From contig NZ_JAAIYA010000012.1 in assembly GCF_010894405.1 (NCBI RefSeq), positions 135,444 to 199,443 on the forward strand: a stretch of 64,000 nt of DNA. Reading direction: 5' to 3'. The stretch comes from Pyxidicoccus caerfyrddinensis (GTDB lineage: Bacteria; Myxococcota; Myxococcia; Myxococcales; Myxococcaceae). This document shows positions 59,125 through 64,000 of this stretch, in pieces (position 1 is the first letter of the stretch; each line of letters opens with the position of its first letter). The notes under the pieces are model-generated. The model searched no databases and had not been told where the DNA came from. It saw only the letters and a program-made list of their open reading frames with translations. A program made the translations under genes and the position numbers.

Positions 59125-62091
59125 ATGACGGGGCGCTGGGGCTTGCTTGCCCTCGCGGTGGTGGGCTTGCTGGCCGGGTGTGCGGACCGGGACCGTTCGT
59201 CCCTGGCTGACGGACGGCTGACGGCTACGCCTGGCGGGGTGGACTTCCAGAAGGTGGCCATCTTCGATGCGCGCGAGGCGGAAATCTCGCTGCGCAACGT
59301 GGGGCGTGCGCGCATCAACGTGAACGAGATCTGGGTGGAAGGGCCCGAGGGCTCCTACCTGGCGGAGTTCACCCATGAAGGGCCGCACAGCCTGCAGCCG
59401 GGGAGCGCGTGCAGCCTGAAGGTGCGCTTCGCGCCGCCGAAGCCGGGGGCGCTGCCGGCGATGCTGGTGGTGCGCTCGGACACGCGGATTGAGCCGCTGC
59501 TCAAGATTCCGCTCAGCGGCCTGGGCGTGGCGGCGTGGGCGGAGGTGTCGCCGCGGCGGCTGGACTTCGGCCGCATCGAGGCGGACTCCACCAAGACGCT
59601 GTTGGTGAAGCTGGCCAACCCCACGGAGATGGCCGTGGAGGTGACGCCGCGGCTGGTGGGCGCGGACCGCGACGAGTTCAAGATTGAACCGGTGACGCTG
59701 GCGGCGGGGGAGAGCCACGAGGTGCCGGTGACGTTCAGCCCCGTGCGCGTCGGCAAGAAGCAGGTGGCGCTGGCGGTGTCGCCGTGCCGCGGCTGCGCGG
59801 ACGTCCCGGTGCAGATTGCCGCGGAGGCGCTGGAGCGCGCCGTCGTGGCCGAGCCGGAGATGGTGGACTTCGGCGCGGTGCCGGTGGACCGCGAGTCCTA
59901 CCGCGAGTCGCGCATCCACAACATCAGCACCGAGCCGGTGACGGTGACCCAGCTGACGCTGGAGGGGAAGGACGCGTCCTTCAGCCATGCGAATGCGGGC
60001 TTCCCGCTGGTGCTCCAGCCCGGCGAGGTGCGCGGCTTCCAGCTGCGCTACAGCCCGGACCACCAGGGCGCCGCGCAGGACAACGCCCTCTACCATGTGG
60101 AGAGCCGCCGCCACCCGACGCTGCCGGTGGGGCTGCGCGGCTACGGCGGCGCGGCGGAGCTGTGCGTGTCGCCGCTCTCGTATGACTTCGGCAGGCAGCC
60201 GCTCGGCTCGAAGACGCGCGTCATCGTCAACGTGAAGAACTGCGGCTCGTCCAACGCGGGCGCGCTCACCCTCAACACGCTGGCGTGGCAGCCGGCCCAG
60301 GGCGGCGAGCCGCAGTTCAACCACACGCCGATGGCCATGCCGCACACGCTGCGGCCCGGCGAGGAAGTGAACATCGCCGTGTTCTACGAGCCCACGCGCG
60401 CGGGCGCGGCGATGGGCTCGCTGGTGATGACCACCAACGCCTTCTCCGCGGCCACGGTGCAGATGGACTTCCGCGGCCAGGCGGAGCAGCACGCGCCGTG
60501 TCAGCTCTCCGTCACCCCGCTGGCGCTGGACTTCGGGACGGTGCCGCCGGGGCAGGGCGCGGTGCTGGGCGTGAAGCTGGAGAACAAGGGCACGGACCTG
60601 TGCCCGGTGAAGAACATCCAGCTGCGTGACGACGGCGGCGGCGTGTTCGGCATGCCGGGTGGCGCGCTGTACGGCGGCATCATGTATCCCGGTGACTGGT
60701 TCAGCTTCATGGTGTCCTTCGCGTCGCCTCCGGCGGGCGGCCAGTTCATCGGCATGCTGCAGGTGGAGCAGATGGACCCGGCCAACCCGGTCATCCTGGT
60801 GCCGCTGCGGGCCAACTCGCAGGCCGCGTGCCTCGTGGCCTCGCGCCGCTACCTGGACTGGGGCGTGGCGCGCCGCGACTGCCCGCCCGAGCCGCTGGAG
60901 GTGAACTTCCTCAACGCGTGCACCGCGCCGGTGACGGTGGACAACGTGTCGATTGGCCCCGGCACCACGGACTCCGAGTTCGCGCTCCAGAAGGTGCCGG
61001 ACCCCATTCCCTTCACCCTGCTGCCCAACGAGGGCTTCACGGTGGGCGTGGAGTACTTCGCGCAGGTCAACGGCCTCAACGTGTCGCCGCTGTACGTGGC
61101 CTCGAGCGACTTGCCGGAGCCGCTGCTGGTGCCGCTCATCGGCGAGTCCTCCAAGCGCGTGGAGAAGACGGACCTCTTCGTGCAGCAGGACGTGAGCAAG
61201 GTGGACGTCCTCTTCGTGGTGGACAACACGGACTCCATGGCCGTGGAGCAGACGCGACTGGTGGACGCGGTGCCGACGTTCGTGAACACCGCGGCGGAGA
61301 AGAACGTGAATCTGCACGTGGCCGTCACCACCACCGGCATCCAGACGCAGCCCCAGCCGAACCCGGCGGACAACTGCCCGGGTGGCGCGCTGGGCGGTGA
61401 GGCCGGCCGCTTCTTCCCGGCGGACAACAGCTTCAACCGCCTGCTCAACAGCGGCATGCCGGACCTGGCGACGCAGCTGCAGCGCAACGTGCAGGTGGGC
61501 AAGTGCGCCGAGGTGGAAGAGGGCTTCGAGGCCATGCGCCGCGCGCTGTCCCGGCCGCTCGTGGACAACGTGGACGACGCGCGCACCAGCCTTCCGCGCG
61601 ACGGCAACGCGGGCTTCCTGCGCGATGCGGCCGCGCTGGTGGTGCTCTTCATCAGCGACGAGGATGACCACTCGCCGGACGCGGTGGAGACCTACGTGCA
61701 ATGGGCGCAGCAGCTCAAGGGCGTCAACCAGCCGCAGCGCGCGACGTTCTACGCGATTGCTCCTCCCGAGGACGGCTGCGACACGGCGGGCGGCGCGGGC
61801 ACGCGCTACGCGGAGGCCACGGCCCGCACCGGTGGCGAGGTGGTGAGCGTGTGCGCCCCGGACTACCGGCCGCTGCTGCGCGCGGTGGCGGACAAGGCCT
61901 TCTCCGCGCAGACGCGCTTCCCGCTCAGCGAGGTGCCGGAGCCGGGCACCGTGGCCGTCACGGTGGATGGTGCTCCGGTGACGACGGGCTGGACGTACGA
62001 CGGCGGCACCAACAGCGTGGTGTTCGCCAACGTGCCGGGCCCGGGCGCGAAGATCGCCATCAGCTACCGCCGCTCGTGCGCCGCGCTGTAG
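59125..62091 (+). CDS. large ASH-repeat lipoprotein with C-terminal vWA domain
   Basis: A 988-residue lipoprotein; ATG 59125 follows GGGAGCC and gives a signal peptide ending in VGLLAGC. Residues about 35-640 consist of about six Ig-like ASH (ASPM-SPD2-Hydin/choice-of-anchor) domains, each with a strand such as PRRLDFGRIEADSTKT, PEMVDFGAVPVDRESY or PLALDFGTVPPGQGA. Residues about 690-930 are a vWA domain with DNTDSM, a MIDAS-like DxTxS pattern, and ALVVLFISDEDDHSPD. Likely surface adhesion or binding protein. Downstream hairpin at 62122-62150. Confidence 0.88.
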   Translation: MTGRWGLLALAVVGLLAGCADRDRSSLADGRLTATPGGVDFQKVAIFDAREAEISLRNVGRARINVNEIWVEGPEGSYLAEFTHEGPHSLQPGSACSLKVRFAPPKPGALPAMLVVRSDTRIEPLLKIPLSGLGVAAWAEVSPRRLDFGRIEADSTKTLLVKLANPTEMAVEVTPRLVGADRDEFKIEPVTLAAGESHEVPVTFSPVRVGKKQVALAVSPCRGCADVPVQIAAEALERAVVAEPEMVDFGAVPVDRESYRESRIHNISTEPVTVTQLTLEGKDASFSHANAGFPLVLQPGEVRGFQLRYSPDHQGAAQDNALYHVESRRHPTLPVGLRGYGGAAELCVSPLSYDFGRQPLGSKTRVIVNVKNCGSSNAGALTLNTLAWQPAQGGEPQFNHTPMAMPHTLRPGEEVNIAVFYEPTRAGAAMGSLVMTTNAFSAATVQMDFRGQAEQHAPCQLSVTPLALDFGTVPPGQGAVLGVKLENKGTDLCPVKNIQLRDDGGGVFGMPGGALYGGIMYPGDWFSFMVSFASPPAGGQFIGMLQVEQMDPANPVILVPLRANSQAACLVASRRYLDWGVARRDCPPEPLEVNFLNACTAPVTVDNVSIGPGTTDSEFALQKVPDPIPFTLLPNEGFTVGVEYFAQVNGLNVSPLYVASSDLPEPLLVPLIGESSKRVEKTDLFVQQDVSKVDVLFVVDNTDSMAVEQTRLVDAVPTFVNTAAEKNVNLHVAVTTTGIQTQPQPNPADNCPGGALGGEAGRFFPADNSFNRLLNSGMPDLATQLQRNVQVGKCAEVEEGFEAMRRALSRPLVDNVDDARTSLPRDGNAGFLRDAAALVVLFISDEDDHSPDAVETYVQWAQQLKGVNQPQRATFYAIAPPEDGCDTAGGAGTRYAEATARTGGEVVSVCAPDYRPLLRAVADKAFSAQTRFPLSEVPEPGTVAVTVDGAPVTTGWTYDGGTNSVVFANVPGPGAKIAISYRRSCAAL

Positions 62092-62121
62092 GGCAGGCGA
62101 GCAATCACGAGGTGTAGCGCA

Positions 62122-62150
62122 GTCGATGGGCCGGTCATCCGGCCCTCGAC
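62122..62150 (+). terminator. hairpin after the ASH/vWA lipoprotein gene
   Basis: GTCGA-T-GGGCCGG (62122-62134) pairs with CCGGCCC-TCGAC (62139-62150), a 12-bp stem with a bulged T and a TCAT loop, 30 nt after the stop. No U-tract follows. Confidence 0.55.
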
Positions 62151-62270
62151 GTTCATGTCAGTCCCGGGTGCTACAGGTCTGCACTTGCCTGTGCGAATGA
62201 CCAGAAAATTGGAGGGTCCCTCACGGTGTGTACCCTGAGGTCGTACCCGTTGCTGCCGAGGAGGCACCCG

Positions 62271-62612
62271 GTGAGCTCCCGTGATTCCGAAGGAACGATG
62301 ACGACCGCGGCCCGCGCGCCGGTGCGCGCGCCCGGACTGCGCGTCATCCGGGGCGAGGGGCAGCGGAGAGAAGAACCGCTCGCTTCCCGGGATGCCGTGG
62401 CGCGGGTGTTGATGGAGGCGGGCGCGGACATGCTGCTCCGCCGCATCAGCCCGGCGCGGGCGCAGGAAATCGAGCGCAAGGTGGACCGGGTGCTGGACCT
62501 GTTCGACCGGGTGGATGTGGCCCCGGTGCTGATGCCGGTGCTGAAGCGGCACCTGGACGAGCTGGAGGCGCTGATGCGGGAGACCCGCGAGGTACGGGCC
62601 GCCCGGCGGTAA
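62271..62612 (+). CDS. small helical protein of unknown function
   Basis: A 113-residue protein; GTG 62271 is preceded by GAGGAGG with ideal spacing, which decides the start over the upstream ATG. Residues about 35-105 form amphipathic helices (RDAVARVLMEAGADMLLRRISPARAQEIERKVDRVLDLFDRVDV, then HLDELEALMRETREVRA), possibly a coiled-coil hairpin. No enzymatic motif and no membrane segment. Transcribed just before the Ser/Thr kinase gene, with 132 nt between, so it may or may not be in the same unit. Confidence 0.72.
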   Translation: MSSRDSEGTMTTAARAPVRAPGLRVIRGEGQRREEPLASRDAVARVLMEAGADMLLRRISPARAQEIERKVDRVLDLFDRVDVAPVLMPVLKRHLDELEALMRETREVRAARR

Positions 62613-62744
62613 CCGGCAGGTCGGGTCCGCAACGTCGTTCGGACGTTTGACCCCTCTGTCCTGTGCGCTTACGCTCGGGACCTCTCCGCGTTCGGACCCC
62701 GGGGCCACGGTTGGTGGCAGGCCAGGGGGAGCGGTCAGGTCGCC

Positions 62745-64000
62745 GTGTCAATCGAAACCTATGGCAGGTACCAGCTCCTGAAGCGTCTCGCCACGGGCGG
62801 GATGGCGCAGATCTACCTCGCGCGCCGCCCGGGCCCCGACGGCGAGAAGCTGCTGGTCGTGAAGCGGATCCTCCCGCACCTCACGGAGAACGACGACTTC
62901 GTGAAGATGTTCCTGGATGAGGCGCGCATCGCCGCGCGGCTCAACCACGCGAACGTCGTGCAGATCTTCGACCTGGGCGCGCAGGACGACTCGTTCTTCA
63001 TCGCCATGGAGTACATCCACGGCGAGGACCTGCGGAAGCTGTGGAGGCACTCCGAGTCGCGGGGAATGCCACTCCCGGTGCCGCTGGTGTGCCGCATCCT
63101 CATCGAGGCGAGCGCGGGCCTGGACTACGCGCACAAGCGCACGGACCCGACGACGGGGCGGCCGCTGGGCATCGTCCACCGCGACGTGTCCCCGCAGAAC
63201 ATCCTGGTGACGTTCGACGGCGGCGTGAAGGTGGTGGACTTCGGCATCGCCAAGGCGGCGGACCAGGCGACGATTACGCGCTCCGGGGTGCTGAAGGGGA
63301 AGTACTCGTACATGTCCCCGGAGCAGGCGGCCGGGCTGCGCGTGGACTGCCGCTCGGACATCTTCGCTCTGGGCGTGGTGCTGTACGAGCTGCTCACCGG
63401 GATGCGCCTGTTCAAGCGCACCAGCGACATCCAGACGCTGTCGGCGGTGTCCGAGTGCCGCGTGCTGCCGCCCTCGCAGGTGACGACGCGCGTGCCGCAG
63501 GACCTGGACGCCATCGTCCTCAAGGCGCTCGCGAAGGACCCGGCCGACCGCTACCAGGAGGCGGCGCAGCTCCAGGCCGCGTTGGAGGCATGGCTGGCCG
63601 CGAACCGGCAGCCGTCGTCGCCCGCGCACCTGTCCGCGTACATGAAGGAGCTGTACGCGGAGCGGCTGGCCGCGGAGGCCCGCTCGGGCGAGGTGCAGGT
63701 GGAGGACTCGGAGGCGCCTTCGCCGCCTCCGCGCGCGGACGCCTCGTCGCGGCGCACGGGCCTGCGTCCGGCGCCGCGTTCCGGTCCGGTGCCGGAGGAC
63801 GCCACGGCCGCGCTGCGCCCTCGCCCGTCGCGTCGCCCGGAAGCAGAGCCCGAGCCGGAGCGCCCCGCGTCCCGGACGACGGGAGCACGGCGCGTGGTGG
63901 AGTCGGCCTCGGGGGAGCGCCCCTCTCGCGCGGGAGTGGGCGTGGTGCCGCCGATGCCGCCTCGCGTGGAGGAGGAGGCGCCGACGCTGGATGGCCGCGC
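62745..64000 (+). CDS. serine/threonine protein kinase (5' part; continues beyond window)
   Basis: The start is GTG 62745 (MSIETYGRYQLLKRLATGGMAQ...). The frame is open to the window edge, so the protein is truncated here at about 418 residues. The kinase domain covers residues about 7-285: Gly-rich loop LATGGMAQIYLAR, Lys in LLVVKRI, HRDVSPQNIL catalytic loop, DFGIAKA, and YMSPEQ. After it comes a Pro/Arg-rich disordered linker. The C-terminal sensor part is outside the window. Cytoplasmic Ser/Thr kinases of this type are abundant in myxobacteria. Confidence 0.93.
   Translation, partial: MSIETYGRYQLLKRLATGGMAQIYLARRPGPDGEKLLVVKRILPHLTENDDFVKMFLDEARIAARLNHANVVQIFDLGAQDDSFFIAMEYIHGEDLRKLWRHSESRGMPLPVPLVCRILIEASAGLDYAHKRTDPTTGRPLGIVHRDVSPQNILVTFDGGVKVVDFGIAKAADQATITRSGVLKGKYSYMSPEQAAGLRVDCRSDIFALGVVLYELLTGMRLFKRTSDIQTLSAVSECRVLPPSQVTTRVPQDLDAIVLKALAKDPADRYQEAAQLQAALEAWLAANRQPSSPAHLSAYMKELYAERLAAEARSGEVQVEDSEAPSPPPRADASSRRTGLRPAPRSGPVPEDATAALRPRPSRRPEAEPEPERPASRTTGARRVVESASGERPSRAGVGVVPPMPPRVEEEAPTLDGR

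Noticed and set aside
59086-61701. An 871-residue minus-strand frame over the ASH/vWA lipoprotein
   Set aside because: His/Arg-rich shadow without domains or a ribosome-binding site; the plus strand has a lipobox and ASH repeats.

Overview
The window is one continuous, very GC-rich (about 70%) bacterial chromosome segment. GC-biased third codon positions leave long antisense shadow frames over almost every gene. The gene content points to a myxobacterium of the Myxococcus/Corallococcus/Pyxidicoccus type: TIGR02996 repeat-companion domains, WGR proteins, a PilZ-fused sigma-54 activator, a Ser/Thr kinase with an HRDVSPQN loop, many lipoproteins, and a large PAS/GAF hybrid histidine kinase. I cannot fix the genus. 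I see no rRNA, convincing tRNA, CRISPR array, transposase, integrase or phage gene.

Layout. 0-16.4 kb is mostly metabolic and regulatory. It holds two secreted or membrane-anchored proteins (one with HEAT repeats), an FGGY sugar kinase followed by a sphingosine-1-phosphate-lyase-like PLP enzyme, and a lipoprotein. It also has a single-chain PheRS-like ligase with a C-terminal FDX-ACB domain, a two-core hybrid histidine kinase overlapping a CheY-like regulator, a three-gene operon (ABM monooxygenase, Fe-type alcohol dehydrogenase, dienelactone hydrolase), and a discoidin plus polysaccharide-lyase lipoprotein. 16.7-24.3 kb holds an AAA/TPR ATPase, a YkuD L,D-transpeptidase, a LOG-family protein, a LysR regulator divergent from a metallo-beta-lactamase-fold lipoprotein, and a DUF2007-like/zinc-ribbon membrane protein that appears to use a CTG start.

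24.4-34.6 kb is an accessory cluster. HAD, STM4013-like, STM4012-like and STM4011-like genes overlap end to end on the plus strand. They converge on a minus-strand unit of an STM4014-like ATP-grasp protein and four tandem paralogues of STM4015-like TIGR02996/leucine-rich-repeat proteins, three of which carry an N-terminal WGR domain. Three of the four paralogues end in the same RYxAVGE tail. 34.6-45.7 kb is an almost complete FtsH-vWA-MoxR (fvm) ternary system: an NrdG-like radical SAM protein, two accessory proteins, a soluble FtsH-like AAA metalloprotease, a small linker protein, a 1090-residue partner and a MoxR ATPase, coupled by ATGA or 8-nt overlaps. A vWA-like protein lies beyond a small opposite-strand gene and is only 43 nt upstream of the LRR array. 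A WD40-BRCT-pentapeptide protein (45.9-48.6 kb) diverges from the head of the fvm operon. 25-48.6 kb is therefore a dense block of poorly characterised, probably conflict- or modification-related machinery, and is the most interesting part of the window.

48.6-64 kb returns to core-type genes: two zinc-ribbon membrane proteins, a PilZ/pseudo-receiver/sigma-54 activator, an alpha/beta-hydrolase lipoprotein, a ThiF/E1-like adenylyltransferase, a SpoIIAA-like protein, a penicillin-acylase-family lipoprotein, phosphatidylserine synthase, a large ASH-repeat/vWA lipoprotein, a small helical protein, and a Ser/Thr protein kinase cut by the window end.

All function calls are from motif reading by eye. 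Family names such as STM401x and fvm come from established comparative genomics and were not confirmed by a search here.
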